From: Seonamhaeicola sp.
GTDB lineage: Bacteria; Bacteroidota; Bacteroidia; Flavobacteriales; Flavobacteriaceae
Direction of reading: 5' to 3'
Assembly: GCF_028281565.1 (NCBI RefSeq)
Contig: NZ_JANQJQ010000029.1
Location: 1-64,000 of the forward strand
DNA: 64,000 bases
Shown here in pieces: positions 35,462 through 44,561 of the stretch (position 1 is its first letter; the number at the start of each line of letters is the position of its first letter). The translations under genes were made by a program, and so were the position numbers. The notes below the pieces were generated by a model. It was not told the DNA's origin and made no database searches. It saw only the letters and a program-made list of their open reading frames with translations.

Positions 35462-36151
35462 ATGCCCAAAATAAACGTCATTATTCCTGCCTATAACGAA
35501 GCTGATTCTATTGCGAGCGTTATTAAAGATATTCCCGAAATAGTTGACGAGACCATAGTAGTTAGCAATAATTCTACCGATGACACCGAAGTCAATGCCC
35601 AACATGCCGGCGCCACCGTCTTAACAGAAAACCGTAAAGGGTATGGTTATGCCTGTTTAAAAGGCATGGACTATGTAGCGAACAAAGCAGACACACCCGA
35701 TATCATTGTTTTTCTGGATGGTGATTATTCCGATTACCCGGAAGAACTCACCAAAATAGTAGCACCCATAATAAATGATGACATCGATTTTGTAATTGGT
35801 GCCCGTGTAAAACGACTGAGAGAAGCAGGTTCCATGACCATCCCTCAAATTTTCGGGAATTGGCTGGCAACCTTTTTAATGAAACTCATGTTTGGTTCCA
35901 GGTTTACGGATTTAGGCCCTTTTAGAGCTATCAAATATGATAAACTGTTGGCGCTTGAAATGGAAGACAAAACCTATGGTTGGACCGTGGAAATGCAGCT
36001 TAAAGCCCTGAAACAAAAATTAAGTTATACCGAGATCCCTGTGAATTACAGAAACAGAATCGGGGTTTCAAAAGTTTCGGGAACCGTAAAAGGTGCTATA
36101 TTTGCAGGCGTAAAAATTTTGGGTTGGATATTCAAATACAGCTTTAAATAA
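35462..36151 (+). CDS. GT2 glycosyltransferase (DPM1/DPG-like)
   Basis: This 229-residue GT-A glycosyltransferase resembles polyprenyl-phosphate mannosyl/glucosyltransferases. The N-terminus is INVIIPAYNEADSIASV. The nucleotide-sugar/metal motif is IIVFLDGDYSDYPEE. The acceptor region has FTDLGPFRAIKYDKL and GWTVEMQLKA. One weak C-terminal hydrophobic stretch could contact the membrane. Its stop overlaps the start of the following GT2 gene by 1 nt (TAATG), indicating coupled translation. Donor and acceptor are unknown. Confidence 0.88.
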   Translation: MPKINVIIPAYNEADSIASVIKDIPEIVDETIVVSNNSTDDTEVNAQHAGATVLTENRKGYGYACLKGMDYVANKADTPDIIVFLDGDYSDYPEELTKIVAPIINDDIDFVIGARVKRLREAGSMTIPQIFGNWLATFLMKLMFGSRFTDLGPFRAIKYDKLLALEMEDKTYGWTVEMQLKALKQKLSYTEIPVNYRNRIGVSKVSGTVKGAIFAGVKILGWIFKYSFK

Positions 36152-37638
36152 TGATTTTAGAAGTAATAGTCATTGTCATATATACCATTGCCATCTTACT
36201 TATTTTCATGTATGCTTTGGCACAGTTAAACCTGTTATTTAACTATATTTCCGCTAAGCGAAAAGATAATGCACCAAAGTTCGATCTGTCCGATCCGGAT
36301 GAAGTGCCACCTGTTACCATTCAGCTTCCCGTATATAACGAAATGTACGTGATGGAACGCCTATTGGATAACATTGCCAAAATAGATTATCCGCAAGACA
36401 AGCTGGAGATCCAGGTGCTGGACGATTCTACCGATGAAACTGTAAAAACCACAGCAGCTCACATTGAAAAACTGAAACAAACCGGGCTGGATATAAAACA
36501 TATTACCAGGACCAATCGCGTTGGTTTTAAAGCCGGTGCTTTAAAAGAAGGATTAGCAGTAGCTAAAGGCGAGTTCATAGCCATTTTTGATTCTGATTTT
36601 TTACCAAAACCGGACTGGTTACAACGTACGGTTCCTTATTTTAAAAACGAAAACATAGGGGTGGTGCAAACCCGCTGGGGGCACATCAACCGGAACTATT
36701 CTTTACTCACCAAAATACAGGCCTTTGCTTTGGATGCTCATTTTACCCTAGAGCAAGTAGGACGTAACAGCAAAGGGCATTTCATCAATTTTAACGGTAC
36801 TGCCGGTATTTGGCGCAAACAATGCATCATTGATGCCGGTAACTGGGAAGGCGATACTTTAACGGAAGATCTGGACCTCAGCTATCGTGCCCAATTAAAC
36901 AACTGGAAATTCAAATACCTGGAAGACGTTGAAACCCCTGCCGAATTACCTGTGGTGATCAGTGCCGCACGTTCCCAACAATTCCGATGGAACAAAGGAG
37001 GGGCCGAAAACTTCAGGAAAATGATGTGGCGCGTTATAAAAAACGAACATATCTCCGGAAAAACCAAAATCCACGGGCTCTTACATTTGTTGAACAGCAC
37101 CATGTTCCTGAACATCCTTATTGTGGCGGTTTTAAGTATTCCCATGCTCTATATAAAGAACGAATATGAGCATTTAAAACCTTACTTTATGGTGATGAGT
37201 TTCTTCGTGTTGAGTACGGTTATTTTCTTTATCTGTTACTGGGTCATGTATCGAAACATTTACGGCAAAGGCATTAAGAACTTTATGGGTTATATAGGTA
37301 TGTTCTTTGTATTTTTCTCTATTGCCATGGGCTTTTCATTACACAATTCCATTGCGGTACTTGAAGGGCATTTAGGGAAAAAGAGTGCTTTTATCCGGAC
37401 GCCAAAATTCAACATCAATAACCTGAAAGACTCCTGGAAAAACAACAAATACATTAAAAAGAAGCTCTCTGCCCATGTGATCTTTGAAGGTGCGCTTATG
37501 CTCTACTTTGGCTTTGGTATGTATAGTGCCTTTATTGTGGGCGACCAGGGTGGCGATTTTGGACTCTTCCCATTCCACGCCATGTTATGTGCCGGTTTTG
37601 GCTATGTATTTTTTAAGTCCTTGGCGCCTCGAATGTAA
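36151..37638 (+). CDS. Cellulose synthase-like GT2 glycosyltransferase
   Basis: This membrane-bound processive-type GT2 (495 residues) has a hydrophobic helix at about residues 5-30. The cytosolic GT domain follows: VTIQLPVYNE, VLDDSTDET, IFDSDFLP (DxD), NFNGTAGIWRK, TEDLDLSYR (catalytic TED) and QQFRWNKGG (QxxRW). About four C-terminal helices come after, near residues 310-410 and 450-490. The complete D, D, D, QxxRW set fits CesA/CslA/glucomannan-type synthases. The partner GT2 is translationally coupled upstream. The polymer is unknown; an exopolysaccharide or glycolipid is plausible. Confidence 0.9.
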   Translation: MILEVIVIVIYTIAILLIFMYALAQLNLLFNYISAKRKDNAPKFDLSDPDEVPPVTIQLPVYNEMYVMERLLDNIAKIDYPQDKLEIQVLDDSTDETVKTTAAHIEKLKQTGLDIKHITRTNRVGFKAGALKEGLAVAKGEFIAIFDSDFLPKPDWLQRTVPYFKNENIGVVQTRWGHINRNYSLLTKIQAFALDAHFTLEQVGRNSKGHFINFNGTAGIWRKQCIIDAGNWEGDTLTEDLDLSYRAQLNNWKFKYLEDVETPAELPVVISAARSQQFRWNKGGAENFRKMMWRVIKNEHISGKTKIHGLLHLLNSTMFLNILIVAVLSIPMLYIKNEYEHLKPYFMVMSFFVLSTVIFFICYWVMYRNIYGKGIKNFMGYIGMFFVFFSIAMGFSLHNSIAVLEGHLGKKSAFIRTPKFNINNLKDSWKNNKYIKKKLSAHVIFEGALMLYFGFGMYSAFIVGDQGGDFGLFPFHAMLCAGFGYVFFKSLAPRM

Positions 37639-37639
37639 T

Positions 37640-37765
37640 CTCACTTTTGAGTTGTCATTTCGAGTGATTCCGAAGTATGAGGAATTGTATCGAGAAGCCT
37701 TATATTCATGATTACACTTCAACACTTCGACCAGGCTCAATACAGGCAAGCTCAGTATGACAGTC
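37640..37765. repeat. Clustered palindromic intergenic repeats
   Basis: It contains GTCATTTCGAGTGATTCCGAAG and ACACTTCGACCAGGCTCAATA followed by CAAGCTCAGTATGACAG. These are parts of the same GTCGAAGTG/TGACA family as the 20070 element. It fills the gap between the convergent GT2 and esterase genes. Confidence 0.6.
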
Positions 37766-37777
37766 AACAGTCACTAA

Positions 37778-38506
37778 TTAAAAATAAATCTGAACCATTT
37801 TCCTCCAATATCTTGCTTTATGGGCTTCTTCATCCCATTCATAAAACTGATGGGAAATCCCTTTTTCATGTAAAATATTGGATAAGGTATAATTACTTTC
37901 CAAAAAAGGATCATCCTTTCCAATAGCCAAAATAATATCCATAATATCCAATTGTTTAATCAAAACAGGATCATCTACATTTTTCAAAAATTGATTAGGC
38001 ATGTTGAAATAGACAAAATCATTATGGAAACCACTTAGTAAATCCTGGAAATACCCTTTAGACTGTGTTAAATCGTAACGTCCGCTCATACCAACCACTT
38101 TACAAAATAAATGCGGATGACGCATAGCTACATTTACGGCATGATAGGCCCCTAAACTACAACCCGCGGAAATAACATTTGCATTTGAGTTAATTTGATT
38201 GGCAAGCGGCAACACTTCCTCCAACACATATTTCTCGTATTGAATATGTCTATAAATACGATATCCCGGATGTACAAAGCTGTTATAGAAAGATTCCAAA
38301 TCAACACTATCCACACAAAAAACCTGTAAATGCCCCTCGGCAATTTTGCCTTCTATGGCTTTAATAACCCGCCAATTCTCATAATCGTAAAAGCGTCCCA
38401 TTCTGGGTGGAAAAAACAAAACCTTGGCACCGGCATGTCCAAAAATCAAGAGCTCCATATCCCTTTCAAGATTAGGGCTATACCACTTGTGATACTCTCT
38501 TTTCAT
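37778..38506 (-). CDS. Alpha/beta-hydrolase, esterase family
   Basis: This is a predicted cytosolic esterase (242 residues from the ATG at 38504-38506; an in-frame TTG lies one codon upstream). The nucleophile elbow is SAGCSLGAYHAVN (GxSxG with Ser). A likely acid Asp is in LAIGKDDPF and a likely base His in DEEAHKARYW. The closest broad family is the esterase D / mycolyl-type group. No signal peptide is visible. It lies 25 nt downstream of a GDSL-type hydrolase gene and is probably co-transcribed. Confidence 0.83.
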   Translation of the reverse strand: MKREYHKWYSPNLERDMELLIFGHAGAKVLFFPPRMGRFYDYENWRVIKAIEGKIAEGHLQVFCVDSVDLESFYNSFVHPGYRIYRHIQYEKYVLEEVLPLANQINSNANVISAGCSLGAYHAVNVAMRHPHLFCKVVGMSGRYDLTQSKGYFQDLLSGFHNDFVYFNMPNQFLKNVDDPVLIKQLDIMDIILAIGKDDPFLESNYTLSNILHEKGISHQFYEWDEEAHKARYWRKMVQIYF

Positions 38507-38531
38507 CAATAACCGTTTTCTTAAATTAAGG

Positions 38532-39158
38532 TTATTTCACTAAACTTTTTCTACGTACCTTCTTAGGAAAAATTTCGGGGTGAGTCTTTAGCTCTTTAAG
38601 TAATACTTTATAACCACTTTCATTTAAATGAAGTCCGTCTTCTTCAAAATAGTCAATATTTGGATTGCCATCTCCATCCAGTAAAACATCGTAAATATGC
38701 ACATAATAGAAGTTATCATCTTTAGACATTAACTCCTTCATCTTAATATTTGTATAATGAATACTGTGCATTAAATGTTGGCGAGCTAAACTAGGTTTTA
38801 TGGAGATGCAAGTGAATTTTATATTCCCGTATTTGGCTCTCACTTTAGCCAATAAATTTTCCAGGTTCAATATAACTTCTTCCGGATGCCTACCATCTCC
38901 CAGATCATTATCTCCCGCATAAATCACAATGGCATCCAATTGGTCTATATTCTTAAAAACGCGATCAAAAAACCACGTACAGGCCGCCAAAGTAGAACCG
39001 CCAAAACCCAAATTCAATGGATTGTATTCTTTAAAAATAGCAGTTAATTCACTCCATAAAGTAAAAGTAGAACTTCCGTAAAAAACTAATTTCGGATTAT
39101 ACTCCAACGTCTTAATATCATTTTCCAATCGCTCTAAGTCCGGGTAATACCAAAACAT
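38532..39158 (-). CDS. GDSL/SGNH-type hydrolase
   Basis: This small SGNH hydrolase (208 residues) has block I FYGSSTFTLW with the catalytic Ser, block II Gly in LNLGFGGSTLAA and block III YAGDNDLGDGR with the Asn. Block V is EDGLHLNESGYKVL with Asp and His. No signal sequence is present, so it is cytosolic. The substrate (lipid, acetyl-sugar or other ester) is unknown. It heads a two-gene unit with the esterase at 37778. The 305-nt gap upstream separates it from the divergent SDR gene. Confidence 0.88.
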   Translation of the reverse strand: MFWYYPDLERLENDIKTLEYNPKLVFYGSSTFTLWSELTAIFKEYNPLNLGFGGSTLAACTWFFDRVFKNIDQLDAIVIYAGDNDLGDGRHPEEVILNLENLLAKVRAKYGNIKFTCISIKPSLARQHLMHSIHYTNIKMKELMSKDDNFYYVHIYDVLLDGDGNPNIDYFEEDGLHLNESGYKVLLKELKTHPEIFPKKVRRKSLVK

Positions 39159-39463
39159 AGTTACTGTCTCTTAAAAATTTAAGTCTAAAGATAGACTTTT
39201 AAAATAACTATAACGGGGAAACAAGATAAAAACAAGAACTCTTCGATAAAACGTAATAGGATTAAAGTTAATCATTTACTATCTTAACGCTTACTATTAT
39301 TTGGTATTATCCTGCATTTCCACCCAGCTTAAAAACCACAGTTAGTGCTTGAAATTTATGAGCCTGGTCAAAGTGAAGTGTTAGAATCCTCTATGCCCCT
39401 AATTTCAGCCATTGCTTATATTCTTCTTATCTTTAGTTACTAACTCATTAAAATCAACCAATC
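39159..39463. other. Divergent intergenic region with hairpin
   Basis: This 305-nt gap lies between the GDSL hydrolase (minus) and the SDR gene (plus). Near its left end is a hairpin AAGTCTA-AAGA-TAGACTT (39181-39198). A weak -7-like TATCTTTA precedes the SDR gene. No small gene is supported. Confidence 0.5.
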
Positions 39464-40426
39464 ATGACATCTCATAGTCGTAACATCTGTTTTTCCCTTT
39501 TTATTTCGCTCTCAATTGTATTTAGTATCTGTTCTCAAGAATCCAACACGCAACAAAAAGCCGTATTGGTTACAGGCGCCAGTAGTGGCATTGGGCTTAA
39601 GATCACAGAACAGCTTTCAGCCAATGGGTATTTTGTATATGCCGGAGCCCGTAAACAAGCTGATCTGGACCGGCTCAATGCCATGGATAATGTGCAATCC
39701 ATTAAACTGGATGTGACCAAATGGGATGAAATTAACGCTGCAGTAGAAACTGTTAAAAATGGCGGTCGCGGACTTTATGGACTGGTAAACAATGCCGGCG
39801 TTGCCATATTTGCATCATTAATTGAAGTTGAAGAAGAAGATCTAGATTTTATTTTTGACGTTAACATCTATGGTCCGTACCGAATCACAAAAGCCTTTGC
39901 GCCTTTGATTATTGAGTCTAAAGGGCGTATTACAACTATTAGCTCGATTTCCGGTATATTGTCAGGACGGTTTTTTGGGCCCTACAGTATGAGCAAACAT
40001 GCTATGGAAGCTTATACAGATGCCTTGGCAACCGAAATGCAAAAATTTGATGTTCAGGTAAGTGCCATTGAACCCGGCAATTACAATTCTAAAATAGTCG
40101 AATCGCTGGTTAAAAGAATGGACGCTAACGACATTTCTTTTGAAAACTCATTGTACAAAGCAGAATTTGAACGTTTAATTTCCGGTTATGGTGCTGACAG
40201 AAGCCGATTTAAAGACCCCAGTGAAGTAGCCGATGCTGTGGAAAAAGCGCTTTTCTCAGACCACCCGAAACGCCGTTATATGGTGGTGCCCAGTGAACGG
40301 GAAGGGCATGTCACCATCACCCAGATCATGCGTGAAATGGTGCAGCTTAATGAAAACCAGGCTTACAAATACGATAGAGAACAGTTAATTAAAATTCTTG
40401 ATAAAGTTTTGGCGGAGACTGAATAA
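39464..40426 (+). CDS. SDR-family oxidoreductase with export signal
   Basis: This 320-residue classical short-chain dehydrogenase has NAD(P) motif VLVTGASSGIGLKI (about residues 34-47), NNAGVAIF, and the catalytic Ser and YSMSKHAM (YxxxK). The PGNYNS loop is present. Ahead of it is an N-terminal hydrophobic segment, NICFSLFISLSIVFSICSQE, that looks like a signal peptide or weak lipoprotein signal. An exported SDR would lack cytosolic NAD(P)H. Possible explanations are periplasmic localisation with bound cofactor, membrane anchoring facing inward, or a later start near residue 30. The first is only inference. It is a single gene. Confidence 0.85.
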   Translation: MTSHSRNICFSLFISLSIVFSICSQESNTQQKAVLVTGASSGIGLKITEQLSANGYFVYAGARKQADLDRLNAMDNVQSIKLDVTKWDEINAAVETVKNGGRGLYGLVNNAGVAIFASLIEVEEEDLDFIFDVNIYGPYRITKAFAPLIIESKGRITTISSISGILSGRFFGPYSMSKHAMEAYTDALATEMQKFDVQVSAIEPGNYNSKIVESLVKRMDANDISFENSLYKAEFERLISGYGADRSRFKDPSEVADAVEKALFSDHPKRRYMVVPSEREGHVTITQIMREMVQLNENQAYKYDREQLIKILDKVLAETE

Positions 40427-40451
40427 CCGCTTAACTACACCATTAAAAGCA

Positions 40452-41453
40452 TTAGTTGGCATACGCCCCCTGGGCATAGGCCGCTACGATACTACTACCT
40501 GGTGTTTTGCAATTTTGCGGAAAATCATGAAAATAAAGGCATTTGGGCAAGCCATTTTCAAAACTTATCTGTACCCAGCCTTGACCCGCTTTTCCGAAAA
40601 ACTGGTACGTATAATTTGCTTTGGCGATCAATGGTCGCCCCTGGGTATCTTTTCTAAGAACTGTTAGCTTGGATATGCTACGCGGAACATATCTATTCAT
40701 AGCCCAGGTTTTGGCTTGATTGGCAACAAGATCGTCAAACAGTTTATTAAGATTTTGAGCTCCTGTTGGACCTCCGGTGGTTTTCATGGTTGTATACTTA
40801 CTTGCTCCTTTCATGCGTATGCCAGGTTTGTTAAGCGCATAACGCTTTAGATTTTCTTCAAAACGTCTAACACCAGGGCTATTACAAGAGTTAAGAACGA
40901 ATATTTGTGCCATATCATTTTTCAACCCGTTTAATTTATGAACCCTATCCATGGAATTACCGATTGCATTAGGATCTGCCATTTCCGCAAAAGCTTTTTG
41001 CAACGCATCTCCTGACTGTAGTCTTTCTACAGCAGATTTCGCATTGTATAAATCAGGACGCGCAAACAAATTGGATCCCTGCCATACCCATTTGACGCAA
41101 ACACGGCTCAATACATCGCCATAAATGTTTTTTTCAACTTCTTCACGAGCGCATACCAAATCCATAATCTCTACCTTGTCTTCTGGTAAGTACTGATCAC
41201 ATTGTCTCCCAAAGGCTCTTAAATACTGTTCGAAGATGGATAAAAATTCTACATTCTCACGTTTGACCTTTACATTTTCAAAATGACCGCGAAATATGAA
41301 ATCGTAAAACTCCGCATAATATAAACCATCCGTTTTGAACTCTAAGGCTTGTGATTGTCTTATGGATGTTCTACCATCTGTAATCACAAAAGACGACGTT
41401 ATAAAAAATAAAAGAATTAATTTAAAAACCGTATTGAGATTTCTGAGCTGCAT
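40452..41453 (-). CDS. Hypothetical exported protein
   Basis: I do not recognise the family. From the ATG at 41451-41453 the protein has 333 residues with a signal peptide (FKLILLFFITSSFVITDG). A frame 14 codons longer exists, but the promoter below would leave only about 5 nt of leader for it. Eight cysteines are spread along the mature part, including FGRQCDQYLP, MDLVCAREEV, VLSRVCVKW and VLNSCNSPGV, suggesting disulfides. The C-terminal third (LIAKANYTYQFFGKAGQGWVQISFENG) looks beta-rich. A single gene downstream of the transhydrogenase terminator. Confidence 0.72.
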   Translation of the reverse strand: MQLRNLNTVFKLILLFFITSSFVITDGRTSIRQSQALEFKTDGLYYAEFYDFIFRGHFENVKVKRENVEFLSIFEQYLRAFGRQCDQYLPEDKVEIMDLVCAREEVEKNIYGDVLSRVCVKWVWQGSNLFARPDLYNAKSAVERLQSGDALQKAFAEMADPNAIGNSMDRVHKLNGLKNDMAQIFVLNSCNSPGVRRFEENLKRYALNKPGIRMKGASKYTTMKTTGGPTGAQNLNKLFDDLVANQAKTWAMNRYVPRSISKLTVLRKDTQGRPLIAKANYTYQFFGKAGQGWVQISFENGLPKCLYFHDFPQNCKTPGSSIVAAYAQGAYAN

Positions 41454-41506
41454 ATACCAAGTAATTGTTGTATTTATATGATTAACTGACTGCATTCTAT
41501 GCTAAG

Positions 41507-41537
41507 TAAATTTAGCTAATTTTTCGTACGAAACAAA
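41507..41537 (-). promoter_or_regulatory. Promoter for the hypothetical exported protein
   Basis: On the minus strand TTTG (41534-41537), a 19-nt spacer and TAAATTTA (41507-41514, 7 of 8) lie upstream of the ATG at 41453. The TTTG overlaps the T-run of the pnt terminator. Confidence 0.5.
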
Positions 41538-41568
41538 AAAGCCCTTTTCCACAAAGAAAAGAGCTTTT
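41535..41568 (-). terminator. Rho-independent terminator of pnt operon
   Basis: On the minus strand AAAAGCTCTTTTC, a TTTGTG loop and GAAAAGGGCTTTTTT form a long stem with one mismatch and a six-T tail. The element is 24 nt past the pntB stop. Confidence 0.82.
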
Positions 41569-41591
41569 CAAAATAAGTTCTAAATATTTAT

Positions 41592-42980
41592 CTACATATT
41601 CTTCAACTCGGCGACCAGATCGGTTAACACCTTTTTAGCATCTCCAAACAACATAGCCGTTTTAGCATTGTAGAATAATTCATTGTCAATGCCTGCGTAA
41701 CCCACATTCATACTACGTTTGTTAACTACAATATGCTTGGCATTTTCCACATCTAAAATGGGCATACCGTAAATCGGACTGGACGGGTCGTTATGTGCCG
41801 CCGGATTCACAACGTCATTAGCACCAACCACTAATACCACATCCGCATTGGTAAATTGCGGATTGATATCATCCATCTCCACCAACATATCGTACTCCAC
41901 GTTAGATTCTGCCAACAGTACATTCATATGCCCCGGCATACGTCCTGCTACCGGATGAATGGCGTATTTTACATTAACCCCTTTACCGGTGAGTAATTCT
42001 TCCAGCTCATGGATCACATGTTGCGCCTGTGCCACGGCTAATCCATAACCGGGAACAATGATCACATTGGCGGCATAGTTCATCATGATAGCCGTGTCGC
42101 TGGCCGTAGTACTTTTAATAGAACCCATAGTTCTATTGGCGCCTTCCGGTCCGCCTGTAGCTGTAAACGACCCGAAGATCACAGACGCCAGGGTTCTATT
42201 CATCGCCACACACATGGCCACCGTTAAAATGATCCCGGCAGACCCTACTAAGATACCACCTACCAGCATCACCATGTTGTCATATAACACGCCGGTAATG
42301 GCAGCAGCAATACCTGTTAAGGAGTTCAATAAGGAGATCACCACCGGCATATCAGCTCCGCCGATAGGCATCACGAATAAGATACCGTACACCAATCCGC
42401 CGGCTAATAAGGCGTATAATAAGATGCTGCTATCAATTCCTGTGGCCACCATATAAACAGCCAAGACTACCACCCCAAAAATAAATAGGTTATTGACGAT
42501 GTTATACTGCGGAATCTTAATCACACTTCTAACAGAACCGTTTAATTTTCCGTAAGCCATTAAACTTCCTGAAAAGGTAACAGCTCCAATAATAATAGCC
42601 GCTAAAATAGTGGCTACTATAGAAGCACTGGTTGCAGAAATATCGGCATTACCGAACTCCACAATCCCAATTAAAGCGGCACTGGCACCTCCAAAACCAT
42701 TAAACAAGGATACCAACTCAGGCATTTTGGTCATTTCCACCTTAATGGCAATGAGCCAGCCAATGATGGCTCCAACTAAAATAGCAGTTCCTATTAATAC
42801 ATAAATGATAGTTGGCACTTCGAGGTCGTGAATAAAAATGGTACCGACAATCGCTAATCCCATACCGGTTGCGGCAATTAAATTTCCTGATTTGGCCGTA
42901 TCCGGGTGTCCTAATCGCTTTAAGCCAAATACAAAGGTTACGGTAGCGATCAGGTATATAATACTTAATGTTACATTCAT
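41592..42980 (-). CDS. pntB: NAD(P) transhydrogenase subunit beta
   Basis: This is the membrane and NADP(H)-binding subunit (462 residues) of the proton-translocating transhydrogenase, which makes NADPH from NADH using the proton-motive force. About nine transmembrane helices occupy the first 270 residues. The C-terminal dIII domain has VIIVPGYGLAVAQAQH (fingerprint GYGLAVAQAQ), HPVAGRMPGHMNVLLAE, VVLVVGANDVVNPAAH and MNVGYAGIDNELF. All dIII NADP-binding signatures are intact. The gene overlaps the small alpha subunit by 1 nt. Confidence 0.96.
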   Translation of the reverse strand: MNVTLSIIYLIATVTFVFGLKRLGHPDTAKSGNLIAATGMGLAIVGTIFIHDLEVPTIIYVLIGTAILVGAIIGWLIAIKVEMTKMPELVSLFNGFGGASAALIGIVEFGNADISATSASIVATILAAIIIGAVTFSGSLMAYGKLNGSVRSVIKIPQYNIVNNLFIFGVVVLAVYMVATGIDSSILLYALLAGGLVYGILFVMPIGGADMPVVISLLNSLTGIAAAITGVLYDNMVMLVGGILVGSAGIILTVAMCVAMNRTLASVIFGSFTATGGPEGANRTMGSIKSTTASDTAIMMNYAANVIIVPGYGLAVAQAQHVIHELEELLTGKGVNVKYAIHPVAGRMPGHMNVLLAESNVEYDMLVEMDDINPQFTNADVVLVVGANDVVNPAAHNDPSSPIYGMPILDVENAKHIVVNKRSMNVGYAGIDNELFYNAKTAMLFGDAKKVLTDLVAELKNM

Positions 42981-43288
42981 TATTTCTTCTTTTTAAACAT
43001 GTCTAACATTCTGTTGGTAACGGCAAAGCCTCCAACAACATTTAAAATTCCTAACACCACGGCTGCAAACCCCAGTGTTAATGCTAAATAATCTGTAGGG
43101 TCTGAATGTAGCATTACCAAAATGGCGCCAACTATAACCACACCACTCAGGGCGTTAGCCCCTGACATTAATGGCGTGTGTAATACAGCAGGAATACTTT
43201 TAATGACCTCAACACCTACAAAAATTGCTAAAATAATGATGTAAACTATTTGTAGATTATTACTGATAAATTCTATAATTTCTTGCAT
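42980..43288 (-). CDS. pntAB: NAD(P) transhydrogenase subunit alpha part 2
   Basis: This is the membrane part (102 residues) of the split alpha subunit, with three hydrophobic helices beginning LQIVYIIILAIFVGVEVI. It contains the conserved VLHTPLMSGANALSGVVIVGA signature of the PntA membrane domain. In E. coli this domain is fused to dI; here it is a separate gene between pntAA and pntB, with a 6-nt gap upstream and a 1-nt overlap downstream. The three-gene form is known in many bacteria. Confidence 0.95.
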   Translation of the reverse strand: MQEIIEFISNNLQIVYIIILAIFVGVEVIKSIPAVLHTPLMSGANALSGVVIVGAILVMLHSDPTDYLALTLGFAAVVLGILNVVGGFAVTNRMLDMFKKKK

Positions 43289-43294
43289 GATTGG

Positions 43295-44395
43295 TTATTT
43301 TTTACGTTGAACACCATCTTGAACAATCAGGGTTTCATCGGTTATCTCTTCCTCAAGATCCCATTTAAAATTCAAGTCTTTTGTTAGGTGCATAATAAAA
43401 TTATACATGTTTTTGGCGTATAACTCACTGGCATTGGTGGCTACACTTTCCGGCGCTACGGTGGTTCCAATGACTTTGACACCATTAACCACAACCTTTT
43501 CATTGAGTTTACTCACCTCACAATTACCACCATTATCAGCTGCCAAATCAATGATCACCGCACCATTCTTCATTTTCTTCACTTGCTCCTCGGTAATTAA
43601 AACCGGTGCTTTTTTCCCAGGAACATTGGCCGTTGTGATCACCAGATCAGCCTTAAACAACGATTCGTTGACAGCTTCTTTTTGTCTTTTTAGATAATCT
43701 TCCGAGGCTTCTTTGGCATAACCGCCTTCTGACGCTTCTCCGGTATTATCTACAGAAATAAATTTAGCCCCTAAAGACTCTGCCTGCTCTTTGGTTTCAG
43801 ACCTGATATCAGTAGCCTCTACAACTGCGCCTAAACGTTTGGCGGTCGCTATAGCCTGTAAACCGGCAACACCAACACCAAAGATCAATACTCTGGACGG
43901 CGTTATGGTTCCTGCAGCTGTCATCATCAACGGGAAAATTTTAGTCATTTCATAAGCCCCTAAGATCACTGCTTTATAACCTGCCAGGTTGTTTTGCGAA
44001 CTCAACACGTCCATATCCTGTGCTCTTGAAATACGCGGCATGGCATCCATAGAAAATGCAGTTGCTCCTTTTTCAGAAATGGCTTTGATCAGCTCCGGAC
44101 TGGATTTATGGTGTAACTGGCTCATCAAAATATGACGTCTTTGGACCTGTTTTAGATCGTCTTTGTTAAACGGATTGATCTTGATAAGTACCTGAGCCTT
44201 ATCAAACACCTCTTCCCTGGATATTATGCCGGCTCCGGCCCCTTCAAAATCAGAGTCCGTATACAACGAACTTTCGCCTGCATGTTTTTCAACATAAATT
44301 TCGAATCCTTTTTCAACCAATTTTTTGGTAATAAAAGGCGACAAGGCGACTCGCCGTTCACCCTTTTGAGATTCTTTTAGTATTCCTATCTTCAT
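43295..44395 (-). CDS. pntAA: NAD(P) transhydrogenase subunit alpha part 1
   Basis: This is the soluble NAD(H)-binding dI subunit (366 residues) of the transhydrogenase, in the AlaDH/PNT family. The N-terminus KIGILKESQKGERRVALSP is characteristic. The mobile loop region with PRISRAQDMDVLSSQNNLAGYKAV is intact. The nucleotide motif VLIFGVGVAGLQAIATAKRLGA and IIDLAADNGGNCE follow. It is the first gene of the pntAA-pntAB-pntB operon. Co-expression with amino-acid biosynthesis nearby is plausible because both argC and the proline genes use NADPH, but this is only context. Confidence 0.96.
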   Translation of the reverse strand: MKIGILKESQKGERRVALSPFITKKLVEKGFEIYVEKHAGESSLYTDSDFEGAGAGIISREEVFDKAQVLIKINPFNKDDLKQVQRRHILMSQLHHKSSPELIKAISEKGATAFSMDAMPRISRAQDMDVLSSQNNLAGYKAVILGAYEMTKIFPLMMTAAGTITPSRVLIFGVGVAGLQAIATAKRLGAVVEATDIRSETKEQAESLGAKFISVDNTGEASEGGYAKEASEDYLKRQKEAVNESLFKADLVITTANVPGKKAPVLITEEQVKKMKNGAVIIDLAADNGGNCEVSKLNEKVVVNGVKVIGTTVAPESVATNASELYAKNMYNFIMHLTKDLNFKWDLEEEITDETLIVQDGVQRKK

Positions 44396-44561
44396 ATTTT
44401 TAGTTTTGGTTAGTTTTTAATTTGTAAAATTATATATCTGTTTATTGAAAACTGTACTGCTCAACTAGGCAAAACCTATACACTTTATGAAAATAACATC
44501 AACATCATTGTTTTTACCTCAATTAAAACTGTACAGTGTATAAATCCATACGTTTCCTTTT

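Noticed and set aside
42085-42456. 123-codon plus-strand ORF inside pntB
   Set aside because: It mirrors the hydrophobic pntB helices on the opposite strand; no independent evidence of coding.
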